Shown: positions 9,388 through 17,985 of the stretch, piece by piece
Layout: each line of letters starts with the position of its first letter
Numbering within the stretch: position 1 is the first letter of the stretch
DNA from: Paracoccaceae bacterium
Lineage (GTDB): Bacteria > Pseudomonadota > Alphaproteobacteria > Rhodobacterales > Rhodobacteraceae
Assembly: GCA_018223125.1 (NCBI GenBank)
Contig: JAAEZA010000003.1
Location: forward strand, 60,325 to 124,324
Length of the DNA: 64,000 nt
Direction: 5' to 3'
Translations under genes and position numbers: made by a program
Notes under the pieces: generated by a model
Told to the model about the DNA's origin: nothing
The model's database searches: none
Seen by the model: the letters and a program-made list of their open reading frames with translations, nothing else

Positions 9388-9417
9388 TTGACAAGAATAT
9401 ATTAATGTATACGTTAA
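9388..9417 (+). promoter_or_regulatory. candidate promoter and operator of the second TRAP operon
   Basis: A consensus -35 box TTGACA (9388-9393) is followed by TTAATGTATACGTTAA (9402-9417). The latter is a 16-base palindrome with only one mismatched pair and lies where the -10 box would be. This arrangement is typical of repressor control. It sits 36 bases before dctP and 86 bases before the divergent oxidoreductase. The GntR protein encoded at the end of this module (14852-15523) is the natural candidate ligand. No strong -10 hexamer is seen at 17 bases. Confidence 0.5.
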
Positions 9418-9453
9418 AAAACGCAATAATGATCGCGTATCAGGGAGGATATG

Positions 9454-10458
9454 ATGAATTTCACGTTTTTGAAGGTCGCTGCTGCGGCAGGTTTAATGGC
9501 AGTTTTGGGCACAAGTGCTGCTGCGCAACAGGTTTTGCGGTTCAGCCACACGGACAATCCGGGGGGATCACGTCAGGCCGCTGCTGAAGTCTTTGCCGAA
9601 AAAGTCGGCGAATATACCGAAGGCCGCTACGAAGTGCGCATTTTTCCAGCAGGTCAACTTGCCAACGATCCGAAAGCCATCGAACAATTGATCCTTGGCG
9701 GCGTCGATTTCACCGTTTCCGCAACCGGTTCTTACGCCACTCACCTTGCTTCGCTGAACCTGACCGCCATGCCATTCTTGGTCGACAGCTACGAACAAGG
9801 GTGGGAATTGTACGACAATTCCGACTGGTTGCAGGGTGAATTTGACAAACTCCCAGACGTCGGGTTTCGGGTTCTTGCTACATGGGAAGCCGGTTTCAGA
9901 TCTTTCACAACGAACAAACCGTTGAATTCCCCCACCGACGCGCAAAGCATGAAAATGCGCGTCTATCCCAATGACATGATCCGCTGGAGCATGGAGGCCA
10001 TCGGTTTCCAGACCGTCGTTATGCCGATTACAGACGTCTATCTTGCAATCCAGCAAGGTACCGTCAACGGTCAGGAAAACCCGATCGACACGATCAAGTC
10101 CCTGCGGTTTTATGAAGTCGCGCCCAATATTACACTGACCCGCCACGTTTATAGCCCGTTGCCGTTGACCGTGTCCGAGGCAACGTGGAAGAAGTTCTCA
10201 CCCGAAGATCAGGCCGCTGTAACACGCGCCGCGAATGAAGCCGCAGCATTCAGCCGCGATCTGGTGAAAAACTCGGTGGATTCACAGATTAGCGAAATGA
10301 AGGCAGCAGGTGCAAAGGTCACTGTTCCCGAAATCGGTCCTTTCCGCGAAGCGGTTGCTGCCGTCTACGACGAAGCCCGCGCGGTTTACGGGGCAGAAGC
10401 CGTCGACGGTTTGCTGGCCGATGCGGATGCAATCCGCAAGGCGATGCCAAGCAACTGA
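9454..10458 (+). CDS. dctP: TRAP transporter substrate-binding protein DctP
   Basis: This is a periplasmic solute receptor of about 334 residues. The signal peptide is MNFTFLKVAAAAGLMAVLGTSAAAQ. The mature protein begins with the family's LRFSHTDNPGGSRQAAAEVFAEKV, and the MRVYPNDMIRWSMEAIG and AIQQGTVNGQENPIDTI segments match the DctP ligand cleft. Two ATGs are adjacent. The second (9454) has GGAGG at the better 5-base distance. It heads a dctP-dctQ-dctM operon, with a strong RNA hairpin between dctP and dctQ. The substrate is unknown; neighbouring genes suggest a hydroxy or sugar acid, or a lactone. Confidence 0.93.
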   Translation: MNFTFLKVAAAAGLMAVLGTSAAAQQVLRFSHTDNPGGSRQAAAEVFAEKVGEYTEGRYEVRIFPAGQLANDPKAIEQLILGGVDFTVSATGSYATHLASLNLTAMPFLVDSYEQGWELYDNSDWLQGEFDKLPDVGFRVLATWEAGFRSFTTNKPLNSPTDAQSMKMRVYPNDMIRWSMEAIGFQTVVMPITDVYLAIQQGTVNGQENPIDTIKSLRFYEVAPNITLTRHVYSPLPLTVSEATWKKFSPEDQAAVTRAANEAAAFSRDLVKNSVDSQISEMKAAGAKVTVPEIGPFREAVAAVYDEARAVYGAEAVDGLLADADAIRKAMPSN

Positions 10459-10482
10459 TCACCAAAACGGGGTAACCCACAG

Positions 10483-10512
10483 GTCGGAGTCCCCAGAACA
10501 GGGGCTTCCGAC
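10483..10512 (+). other. intercistronic RNA hairpin after dctP
   Basis: The arms GTCGGAGTCCCC and GGGGCTTCCGAC surround the loop AGAACA, with one wobble and one mismatch in a 12-pair stem. It lies in the 80-base gap between dctP and dctQ. Stem-loops here are known in other dct operons, where they favour dctP transcript over the permease genes. No T-run follows, so stabilisation or partial attenuation fits better than full termination. Confidence 0.6.
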
Positions 10513-10538
10513 ACACTTTGTCTTTCGGAACTTGTCGC

Positions 10539-11066
10539 ATGGATTACAGACCACTTTACCCAAGACCTTTGAAGTTGCTAAGCGCGGCCATAGACGCGTG
10601 CCTTGTGTGCGGCGGGCTCTTCATCGTCGGATTGGTTTTTATCAACGCATTCTTACGTGGCGCCGTAGGGTTTGATCTTGCCTGGTCGCTTGAAGTAACC
10701 GCATTCTTGCTGTTGTGGAGCACGTTTTTAGGGGCAGCCGCCGCAATGGCCCGCGGTGCCCATATGCGCGTCACTGAAATTTCGGCCTATCTGGTTCCCC
10801 GAGCCGGACAGCGCATGTTGGCTCTTGTCATTGATTTGATTGTTTTGCTCATTCTGGCATCTCTGATCTGGTACGGCACATCAATTGCCAACCACAGTTG
10901 GGCGCAACAAACCACTGTCTTGTACTGGCCTGTCGGGCTGCTTTACGCGTCTATGCCGGTTGGCATGATCTGCGCGCTCATTTTTCATCTTTTCAACATG
11001 ATCCACGACTGGACCCATCCGGGCGACATGCTCAAGGATGACCCCGAAGCAGGCGCAATCCTATGA
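10539..11066 (+). CDS. dctQ: TRAP transporter small permease DctQ
   Basis: About 175 residues with four predicted membrane helices (for example ALVIDLIVLLILASLIWYG). The DctQ-type segment FLRGAVGFDLAWSLEVTAFLLLWSTFLGAAAAMARGAHMRV is present. The ATG at 10539 gives MDYRPLYPRPLKLL; a TTG seven codons upstream is an alternative, and no convincing ribosome binding site marks either. The gene overlaps dctM by 4 bases. It forms the small membrane subunit partnering the DctM encoded next. Confidence 0.88.
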   Translation: MDYRPLYPRPLKLLSAAIDACLVCGGLFIVGLVFINAFLRGAVGFDLAWSLEVTAFLLLWSTFLGAAAAMARGAHMRVTEISAYLVPRAGQRMLALVIDLIVLLILASLIWYGTSIANHSWAQQTTVLYWPVGLLYASMPVGMICALIFHLFNMIHDWTHPGDMLKDDPEAGAIL

Positions 11067-12349
11067 TTCTGATTTTTATTGTTGCGGTATTTCTCATTAC
11101 GATTTTTATGGGTATTCCGCTTGTCTGGGCCATCCTGGTCACAGCTATCCTGCCAATCTTTGTGTTTGATTTGTCCGGATATCCGCTTCAGGCGGTCTAT
11201 CTGAACTTCATCGGTGGGGTCGAACCCAACCACTTTCTTGCGATCCCGTTATTCATCGTCGCGGGTGAGCTCATGTCGCGGGGCGGAGTCGGCTTGCGCA
11301 TCATCGGTTTTGCGCGCGCGGCCTTCGGGTTCATGCCCGGCGGCCTTGGCATGGTTGTTGTCGGAGCTTCGATGATCTTTGGTGGTATTTCCGGATCTGC
11401 AATTGCAGATTCCGCGGCTATCGGGTCTGTCATGATCAAGAATATGGCGAAAGAGGGCTACCATCGTCCCTTTGCTGCGGGCCTTGTTGCCGCAGCAGGC
11501 ACGATCGGCATCATCATTCCGCCTTCAATTCCGATGCTGATCTATGGCTTTGTTGGCAATGTGTCTGTCGCGGATTTGTTCCTGGCAGGTATGGTGCCGG
11601 GGCTGATCTTTGGATTGTTCTTCATGGTCGTTTGCTACCGGGTTGGTAAATCCACCGGTTGCGATCCGGGAGGGCGCACCACCAGCAAAGGTGAACTGTG
11701 GCGGTCATTCCTTGGCACGTTTCCTGCGCTTATGATGCCTGTGCTGATCCTTGGCGGAATCTTTACAGGCTGGGTCACCCCAACCGAAGCCGCAGCCCTT
11801 GCTGTCGTTTACGGGCTGGTTGTCACCATATTTGTCTATCGTGATTTCAAGATCCGCGAATTGCCTTCATTGATGATCGACGCCTTCGTTACTTCTGCGG
11901 TGGTGATGGTCGTGATCGGCGCAACCAGCGTTTTGGGTTGGATGATTACGCTTGAACAACTTCCACAGCTTTTGGTGGCCTTCGTTCAGGACCTGTCAGG
12001 CAGCCCTTGGGTGTTTTTGCTGCTGGTCAACATTGTCATGCTGATACTTGGCCTTGTGCTAGACCCCGTACCGGCGATTTTGCTGACGGCACCGTTGTTC
12101 CTGCCGATGGCGCAATCCTTTGGCGTTGATCCGGTGCATCTGGGTGTCATTATGACCTGTAATGTCGCAGTGGGCCTGTTTACGCCCCCGGTTGGTGCCA
12201 CGCTTTACGTTGCCGCGCGCATATCCGGCGATGGTGTTCTGTCGATCGCGCGGGCGATGGCACCCCTTTATATTGCAGCAATCACGGCCCTATTCCTGGT
12301 GACTTACATTCCTGCAATTTCGATGACGATGGTTCTCTTGTTTCGATAG
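11063..12349 (+). CDS. dctM: TRAP transporter large permease DctM
   Basis: A 428-residue protein, very hydrophobic throughout, with the DctM pattern: GMVVVGASMIFGGISGSAIADSAAIGSV, IIIPPSIPMLIYGFVGNVSVADLFLAGMVPG and GWVTPTEAAALAVVYG. It forms the ion-coupled transport channel with DctQ. It is translationally coupled to dctQ by a 4-base overlap. The next gene starts 90 bases downstream on the same strand. Confidence 0.95.
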   Translation: MILIFIVAVFLITIFMGIPLVWAILVTAILPIFVFDLSGYPLQAVYLNFIGGVEPNHFLAIPLFIVAGELMSRGGVGLRIIGFARAAFGFMPGGLGMVVVGASMIFGGISGSAIADSAAIGSVMIKNMAKEGYHRPFAAGLVAAAGTIGIIIPPSIPMLIYGFVGNVSVADLFLAGMVPGLIFGLFFMVVCYRVGKSTGCDPGGRTTSKGELWRSFLGTFPALMMPVLILGGIFTGWVTPTEAAALAVVYGLVVTIFVYRDFKIRELPSLMIDAFVTSAVVMVVIGATSVLGWMITLEQLPQLLVAFVQDLSGSPWVFLLLVNIVMLILGLVLDPVPAILLTAPLFLPMAQSFGVDPVHLGVIMTCNVAVGLFTPPVGATLYVAARISGDGVLSIARAMAPLYIAAITALFLVTYIPAISMTMVLLFR

Positions 12350-12439
12350 GATCCACAAAAGCCCCAACGCATTGTTCTACGGAACGGGTTGGCGCAAGAT
12401 CCAATCTGCGTAACGCAACTGATCTGGAAAGACGCAACA

Positions 12440-13237
12440 ATGACCGACTGGGAAGTACACGCTGTCAAATACGCCGAACGGAATACGCGCACACGGCGCG
12501 ACAGTTTTATCTTCGACGAAGCACACGACACACCTCATCCGATGGATTACTTCATGTGGGTGCTGCGGCGCGGTTCCGAAACGATCCTTGTGGACACCGG
12601 TTACGACAGCGAAGAAGCAGCCATACGCGCGCGTCCTATTCGCCAGGACCCGGCTGACTCGCTCAGGCCTTTGGGTTTGCGACCCGAAGACATCACCACC
12701 GTAATTGTGACCCATCTTCACTATGATCACGCAGGCGGGCTTCATCTGTTCCCGAACGCAAAATTGCATATGCAGGCCGCGGAAATGGCCTTTGCGACCG
12801 GCCCGTGCATGTGCCACGACACACTGCGCATGCCATTTTCGGCAAGCCACATTTGTGAAGCCGTCAAACGGCTTTATTCGGGGCAAGTCATATTCCATGA
12901 CGGTGACGGCGAAATTGCGGATGGCGTGACAGTGCATTGCGTCGGCGGACACAGTCGCGGCTTACAGATCGTGCGGGTGCGTACTGCACAGGGCTGGATG
13001 GTTCTGGCCTCTGATGCGGCGCATTATTACGAAAACATGTTGGCCCGCAAACCCTTCCCCATCGTCGTGGATCTGCCCGAAATGCTGGCGGGTTACGACA
13101 CGCTTTTGCGTCTTGCATCGCGTCAGGACCTGATCATTCCGGGACACGATCCTCACGTGACCCGCATCTTTCCCCAAGGCGTCGCAGATCACATTTGGCG
13201 GCTTGATCCAGGTCCGACTGGCCCGATCAAAAAGTAA
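12440..13237 (+). CDS. metallo-beta-lactamase fold hydrolase (lactonase-like)
   Basis: A 265-residue protein with the di-zinc HxHxDH motif in VIVTHLHYDHAGGLHLF (about residue 90). A later His (VGGHSRG), a bridging Asp (LASDAAHYYEN) and a final His (IPGHDPHV) complete the metal ligands. The domain layout resembles N-acyl homoserine lactonases and related esterases. The ATG at 12440 starts MTDWEVHAVKY, with GGAAAG upstream. It follows a TRAP operon and precedes a hydroxyacid dehydrogenase. Hydrolysis of a sugar-acid lactone in the catabolic pathway is therefore as likely as quorum quenching; the sequence alone does not decide. Confidence 0.85.
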   Translation: MTDWEVHAVKYAERNTRTRRDSFIFDEAHDTPHPMDYFMWVLRRGSETILVDTGYDSEEAAIRARPIRQDPADSLRPLGLRPEDITTVIVTHLHYDHAGGLHLFPNAKLHMQAAEMAFATGPCMCHDTLRMPFSASHICEAVKRLYSGQVIFHDGDGEIADGVTVHCVGGHSRGLQIVRVRTAQGWMVLASDAAHYYENMLARKPFPIVVDLPEMLAGYDTLLRLASRQDLIIPGHDPHVTRIFPQGVADHIWRLDPGPTGPIKK

Positions 13238-13297
13238 GTTCGACGCAAGGTATCACGGCCCCGCCACAAGGTGCTGGGCCATAAAATGGAGCAGAAT

Positions 13298-14416
13298 ATG
13301 GAAAATCGACAAACAGTTGCATTGATCAAAGGTGATGGCATTGGCGTTGATGTGTCCAACGCAACCGTCAGGATTGTGAACGCTGCATTGGAAAAAGCAG
13401 GCGCACCGCAACTGACGTTCGAAGAAATCAATGCGGGCGCCACCTGTTTTGCTGAAACCGGCCATGACATTGCCCCCGATGGCGAAGATCGTGCGGGCGC
13501 GGCAGACGCGATATTCCTCGGCGCCATCGGCCTGCCGTCGATCCGCCATGAAGACGGCACCGAAATCAGCCCTCACTTACGGTTGCGCGACCGGTTCGGG
13601 TTGTATGCGGGGGTACGCCCGGTAAAGGCCTATCCAAACGCACCCCAACGCCTTGCCGATCCGCGTGCCGCCTCCATCGACATGGTTATTCTGCGTGAAT
13701 CCACCGAGGGCCTGTTCTACTCTGCTGCAGCCCACGGGCGTAGCCAGATCATCGGTGACAGTGAAGTGCGCGATACCCTGCGGATCACGCGGACGACCAC
13801 GGAAAAACTGCACCGCTTTGCATTCCGGCTGGCGCAAAAACGCAAAGCCAGGGGCGCGCCCGGTTGTGTCACTTGCGTGGATAAGGCCAATGTCTTTGCC
13901 TCTATGGCGTTCTTTCGCAAAATTTACGATGAAATTGCGCCCGAATTTCCGAATATCGACCGTGCTTATGCCTACGTCGATGCGCAGGCTTTGAACCTGA
14001 TCCGTGCCCCGTGGGAAGCCGATGTGTTGGTCATGGAAAATATGTTCGGCGATATTCTGTCGGATTTGGCAGGTGGTCTGGTCGGCGGCATGGGCATGGC
14101 AGCTTGTGCGGAAATCGGTGACAACCATGGCCTGTTTCAACCTGCCCACGGGTCCGCCCCTGATATTATGGGTCAGGATAAAGCGAACCCGCTTGCCGCG
14201 ATCTTGTCGGGGGCGTTGTTGCTCGATTACCTGGCGGAAAAATCGGATGTTGAAAGCTTTGCAAAGGCGGGACAATGGATAGAACATGCGGTTGATGCCG
14301 GTTTCGAAGCCAATTTACTGCGTCCGATGGAATTTGGCGGAGACATGGGAACCGATGCTGTGACAACTCAACTTCTGTCCCTTATTGCGGCAGATGCAGC
14401 TCCAAAATCCGCCTGA
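13298..14416 (+). CDS. isocitrate/isopropylmalate dehydrogenase family protein (tartrate-type)
   Basis: About 372 residues of the beta-decarboxylating dehydrogenase family, which oxidise malate-like 2-hydroxyacids with NAD and metal. The sequence shows VALIKGDGIGVDV at the N-terminus, substrate arginines in RLRDRFGLYAGVRPVKAY and the STEGLFYS segment. It also has the catalytic Lys of CVDKANVF, the metal-binding DxxxD region of ENMFGDILSDLAGGLVGG, and the NAD loop PAHGSAPDIMGQDKANPLA. GGAG lies 6 bases before ATG 13298; upstream ATG 13286 and GTG 13271 are less likely. No leu genes are nearby, so a catabolic tartrate or substituted-malate dehydrogenase is more likely than LeuB. Confidence 0.88.
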   Translation: MENRQTVALIKGDGIGVDVSNATVRIVNAALEKAGAPQLTFEEINAGATCFAETGHDIAPDGEDRAGAADAIFLGAIGLPSIRHEDGTEISPHLRLRDRFGLYAGVRPVKAYPNAPQRLADPRAASIDMVILRESTEGLFYSAAAHGRSQIIGDSEVRDTLRITRTTTEKLHRFAFRLAQKRKARGAPGCVTCVDKANVFASMAFFRKIYDEIAPEFPNIDRAYAYVDAQALNLIRAPWEADVLVMENMFGDILSDLAGGLVGGMGMAACAEIGDNHGLFQPAHGSAPDIMGQDKANPLAAILSGALLLDYLAEKSDVESFAKAGQWIEHAVDAGFEANLLRPMEFGGDMGTDAVTTQLLSLIAADAAPKSA

Positions 14417-14468
14417 TTTGAAAGAGAGTCACCGCCGTTATCCATCCGAAACATAAAGGATCTACCCC

Positions 14469-14801
14469 ATGATCGCCGTTTGCGTTACATTCACCATCGC
14501 TGCCGAAAAAATGGCTGACTTCATGCCCCTGATGCACCGCCAAGCCGCCCAATCACTGGCCAAAGAAGACGGCTGCAAACAGTTTGACGTCTGCGTACAG
14601 GGCGAGGCTTCAGACACCGTCTTTTTGTACGAGCTTTATACAAGCCGCGCGGCCTTTGATCAGCACATCCAAAGTGATCATTTCAAGGCGTTCGATGTGC
14701 AGGCAGCCCCCTTTGTTACAGCCAAGAAAGTAGACATATTCGGGCAGGTCTTTCCGGATGGTCAAGCAGGTAATCGACCTGTCAGGCGTCAACGCATTTG
14801 A
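14469..14801 (+). CDS. putative quinol monooxygenase (ABM domain)
   Basis: A 110-residue protein of the antibiotic-biosynthesis-monooxygenase (dimeric ferredoxin-like) fold, similar to YgiN-type proteins. Typical features are MIAVCVTFTIAAEKMADFM, DGCKQFDVCVQ, and the helix YTSRAAFDQHIQSDHFKAF containing the conserved H-x-x-S-x-H pattern. AAGGA lies ahead of the start. It ends 50 bases before the GntR gene on the same strand. Such small proteins often accompany catabolic operons; the actual reaction is not known. Confidence 0.85.
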   Translation: MIAVCVTFTIAAEKMADFMPLMHRQAAQSLAKEDGCKQFDVCVQGEASDTVFLYELYTSRAAFDQHIQSDHFKAFDVQAAPFVTAKKVDIFGQVFPDGQAGNRPVRRQRI

Positions 14802-14851
14802 CCTCATCCCAGCACCATCTTTATAGTCCAGATCAAATAAGGAGTGTCACA

Positions 14852-15523
14852 ATGCCTCGAGCCGACAAATCATCGCGGGTCAGTGACGCTTATATGCGTT
14901 TGAAAGATGAAATCAGGACAAACCGGATGCCACCGGGGTTTCAGGCGCCGGAACCCGAAATCGCCCTGCGATTGGGAATGAGCAGGACACCCGTCCGTGA
15001 AGCGCTGATCCGTCTGGAAGCCGAAGGGCTGGTCGAACTCATCCCACGACGCGGCGCGCGGGTTAAACCGATCAATGCGGATGACATGCGTGAGATTTAT
15101 GAAATTCTGACATCTTTAGAACCGGATGCGGCGGCAGCAATGGCGCTGCGCAATCCAAGCGCTGCCGAGCTCGCCCCACTGGAACAAGCAACGACAGATA
15201 TGGAAATGGCGCTGATTGAAAAGAACCTTGATGCTTGGGCCGAAGCTGATGACCGCTTTCATCTTACCTTGCTGGAAATGCAAGGTAACCGTCGGCTAAA
15301 GGGATTTGTTGAATCGCTTTACGATCAGGTGCATCGCGCCCGCGTCGTGACCCTGCGGATGCGCGACCTGCCGACGAAATCCACAGCAGAACATCGCGAT
15401 ATCCTTGAACACCTGCGTCGCGGTGACGCCGTCGCCACACGAGAAGCATTCAGGCACCATCGTCAGCGTGCCGCGAAAGAGCTTCTGGATATTCTCGAAA
15501 AATACAAACTGGGACAACTGTAA
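14852..15523 (+). CDS. GntR/FadR-family transcriptional regulator
   Basis: A 224-residue regulator. The winged helix (about residues 8-75) contains EIALRLGMSRTPVREALIRLEAEGLVELIPRRGARV, and an FCD all-helical effector domain with DDRFHLTLLEMQGNRRL follows. The start at 14852 is fixed by AAGGAG; a longer frame from 14798 overlaps the previous gene without support. It closes the second TRAP module and is the best candidate to bind the palindrome upstream of the dctP at 9454. Inducer unknown. Confidence 0.9.
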   Translation: MPRADKSSRVSDAYMRLKDEIRTNRMPPGFQAPEPEIALRLGMSRTPVREALIRLEAEGLVELIPRRGARVKPINADDMREIYEILTSLEPDAAAAMALRNPSAAELAPLEQATTDMEMALIEKNLDAWAEADDRFHLTLLEMQGNRRLKGFVESLYDQVHRARVVTLRMRDLPTKSTAEHRDILEHLRRGDAVATREAFRHHRQRAAKELLDILEKYKLGQL

Positions 15524-15716
15524 GGGACGGTTTGATTAACTTATCACTACCGATGAAGTCGGCATCCGGAAGGTCACTGCGGGAAACCGATGACGTTTGA
15601 ATGTCTGGCTGATTGGCATAACTGGGTCCTTTCACACCAAACGTCGCAAAACTTTGCCAGTTAATGTAAAAGCCCAACTATTGGGGACTGATGCTGCAAC
15701 CGCTCCCCGTACGAGA

Positions 15717-15741
15717 CTTGCGCAACACTCGATTGCGCAAG
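15717..15741. repeat. inverted repeat near the aldehyde dehydrogenase remnant
   Basis: CTTGCGCAA and TTGCGCAAG are perfect 9-base arms around CACTCGA. It lies 19 bases from the truncated aldehyde dehydrogenase end, in the otherwise gene-free 236 bases after the GntR gene. There is no T-run next to it, so a rho-independent terminator is doubtful. A recombination scar or a protein-binding site are alternatives. Confidence 0.4.
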
Positions 15742-15759
15742 TTAATAGCGGCAGGAGAT

Positions 15760-16275
15760 TTAGAACCGGTAATGCTGATGGGGATCCTCAATAGTGACCC
15801 ACCGCATGACGTAAAGCTGTCGATTGCGGCTTTCCATCCAAAGCGGCCGTAACCTGTTTCCTTTACCCCGCCGAACGGCATTTGTGCTTCATCACCGACG
15901 GTTGGACCGTTGATGTGGCAAATGCCACTTTCAATCTTGTCGGCACCTGCCAAAGCACGGGTAATGTCTTGGCTGCAAACCGCCGCAGACAGACCGTAAG
16001 CCGTGTCATTTGCAACGCGGATGACCGGCTTCACAGGTCACAAGCTTTCTTCCGAGTAGACCAGGATTTCAGGGGTGACGTTATCAGTTAGGGTCGCCTG
16101 CACAATAGTACCATCACGCTCACCGCCAGCGATTACCTTCCCACCCTTGTCTTTGGCATCGGCAATAATGCGTTCCTTCTTCTGTGCTGCGTCCATCGTC
16201 ACAAGGGACCCGAGCACGACTTTTTCGCGTGGATTACCAGCCCAAAGCAACAACTTGGCGATGCTGCCAACGGGA
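15760..16275 (-). pseudogene. aldehyde dehydrogenase C-terminal remnant (truncated, nonsense, frameshift)
   Basis: The minus strand keeps roughly the last 170 codons of an NAD-dependent aldehyde dehydrogenase of the vanillin/benzaldehyde type. Recognisable pieces are GNPREKVVLGSLVTMDAAQ, VIAGGERDGTIVQATLT, VANDTAYGLSAAV and MPFGGVKETGYGRFG. The N-terminal NAD-binding and catalytic-Cys part is missing. An in-frame TGA at 16038-16040 stands where EESFGPV would continue (it reads EESL-stop-PV). One base is missing near 15811: only after a shift does the usual C-terminus MRWVTIEDPHQHYRF appear. It sits just downstream of the acyl-CoA ligase and is probably the decayed end of the operon. It cannot make an active enzyme. 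Confidence 0.9.
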
Positions 16276-16284
16276 GTTAGCCTG

Positions 16285-17898
16285 TTATAGTGGCGTGAAT
16301 TTCCCAGCTCCTAAATCGTCGCGCAGCACGAATTTGCGAATTTTACCTGATCCCGTCAGCGGCCATTCCGCAACTTCAATCCATAAAGCGGGCGTTTTCT
16401 GCGGCGAAAGATGTGCGCGGCAATGCTTCAACAGGACATCTTTGTCCAGCGTTGCGCCCTGCGCGGGCCGCATGAAACAGGCGACGATTTCACCCCATTT
16501 GGGGTCGGGAACACCAACGACAGCAGTCTCGGAAATATCGGGATGTTCAAGCAGAACGGTTTCGATTTCCGCGGGGAACAGATTTTCGCCACCACGGATG
16601 ATCATCTCTTTCACGCGCCCTGTCACCCTGACATACCCGCGCGTGTCCATCGTTCCAAGATCACCAGTGTGCAGCCAACCGTCCGGATCAACAGTGGCCG
16701 CAGTGGCTTCGGGGTTGTTGTTATAACCAAGCATCGTGTTGAACCCTCGCGAACAGATCTCTCCGATTTCGTCGATAGCGCACAGGGTATTTTCCTGCGG
16801 GTGGCGGATAGAGACCTCGATACAGGGTAGCGGCTGGCCGACAGTGGAGCAAAGATCTTCAAGGCTGTCCGTATCGCGGGTTTGCGTGATTACGGGTGAT
16901 GCTTCGGTCTGGCCGTAAATCGTCTGGAACCCGCAATCAAAGGTCGATCGAACCGCGCGTACCAGTTCCGGTGGCACAAGGGAGCCGCCCGAACACACCA
17001 TAAAAACACTCGACACATTGCGGGGCGATGCCTTTTGTTCCTCAATCAAACCGATCAGCATTGTGGGTACGCCCAGGATTGTCGTGGCTTTTTCGCTTTG
17101 AACAATATCCAGCATGTGGGGCGGCGAAAACAATTTGGCGACTATCATCTTGCACTGATATTGCAGCGCACCAAGGGCGATAATGGCACAACCTGATGTG
17201 TGGAACATGGGCATAAAGTTCAAAACCACGTCGCCGCGACTGACCTTGTAGCGGTCGAAAATCATTCGCGCATTATTTGTGATGCCACGATGGTGCAACA
17301 TAGCCCCTTTGGGAAATCCGGTTGTGCCGGATGTGTATTGGATCTGCGCAGGATCATCCGGTTTCACATCCGGAAGCGTAACGGGCTGGTCTTCTCCGGC
17401 AAACAGGCTGGCGTGATCGTCAAGATCGACCACTTCGCGCAGACCGGGCAGATCCTGAACGACGCTTTGTGCGATGTCCCACATCGGGTTGCCCCGATAG
17501 GTGCGGATCAGAAACAATCCGGCAGCTTCTGATTGGGTCAGCACATATTCCAGTTCCCGCGCCTGATAGGCGGGGTTCACTGTTACAAGCGTTAGTCCCG
17601 CAAAGCCCGCTGCATATTCCAGCAACAGCCATTCGGGCGTATTGGGCGACCAGACGGCCACCCGTTCCCCCGGCTTGAACCGGCTTAACAGGGCGCGGGC
17701 CAGCCTTTCCGCATCCTCGCAAAGGTCGCGGTAGGTCCAGACCCGCCCGAGAACGCCCTCCTCGTCTGCGCCTTGCAAGGCTGGCGCATCCGGTGCGCGT
17801 GCAGCGGCGTCACGCAGCAGTGTGACCAAGGTTGTGTCTTGGACGGTGGCATCGGTTTGTGCCGGACAATAAGCCTCGCTTAATGATAGATCGTACAT
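16285..17898 (-). CDS. long/medium-chain acyl-CoA synthetase (AMP-binding)
   Basis: A 537-residue adenylate-forming ligase that converts a free acid to its CoA thioester with ATP. It shows the P-loop YTSGTTGFPKGAM, the YGQTEASP motif, the DGWLHTGDLG motif and the catalytic Lys region PLTGSGKIRKF. Length and N-terminus (about 50 residues before the AMP-binding core) fit FadD-like enzymes. AGGAAAG precedes the start. It is the last intact gene of the long operon beginning near 33.4 kb. Activation of the acid imported by the TRAP system, feeding the dehydrogenases and carboxylase, is the likely role. Confidence 0.92.
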   Translation of the reverse strand: MYDLSLSEAYCPAQTDATVQDTTLVTLLRDAAARAPDAPALQGADEEGVLGRVWTYRDLCEDAERLARALLSRFKPGERVAVWSPNTPEWLLLEYAAGFAGLTLVTVNPAYQARELEYVLTQSEAAGLFLIRTYRGNPMWDIAQSVVQDLPGLREVVDLDDHASLFAGEDQPVTLPDVKPDDPAQIQYTSGTTGFPKGAMLHHRGITNNARMIFDRYKVSRGDVVLNFMPMFHTSGCAIIALGALQYQCKMIVAKLFSPPHMLDIVQSEKATTILGVPTMLIGLIEEQKASPRNVSSVFMVCSGGSLVPPELVRAVRSTFDCGFQTIYGQTEASPVITQTRDTDSLEDLCSTVGQPLPCIEVSIRHPQENTLCAIDEIGEICSRGFNTMLGYNNNPEATAATVDPDGWLHTGDLGTMDTRGYVRVTGRVKEMIIRGGENLFPAEIETVLLEHPDISETAVVGVPDPKWGEIVACFMRPAQGATLDKDVLLKHCRAHLSPQKTPALWIEVAEWPLTGSGKIRKFVLRDDLGAGKFTPL

Positions 17899-17985
17899 TT
17901 CTTTCCTCCCAGTAAATCTGTCCGTTGCGCCACCGCCGCCTCTGGCGGTCCTCCACAGTGTTGCTACGGTTCTTTTTGCCGTGCG

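Noticed and set aside
12440..13237. Calling the MBL-fold protein a quorum-quenching AHL lactonase
   Set aside because: The zinc motif is shared by many hydrolases, and the transporter and dehydrogenase neighbours favour a catabolic lactonase.
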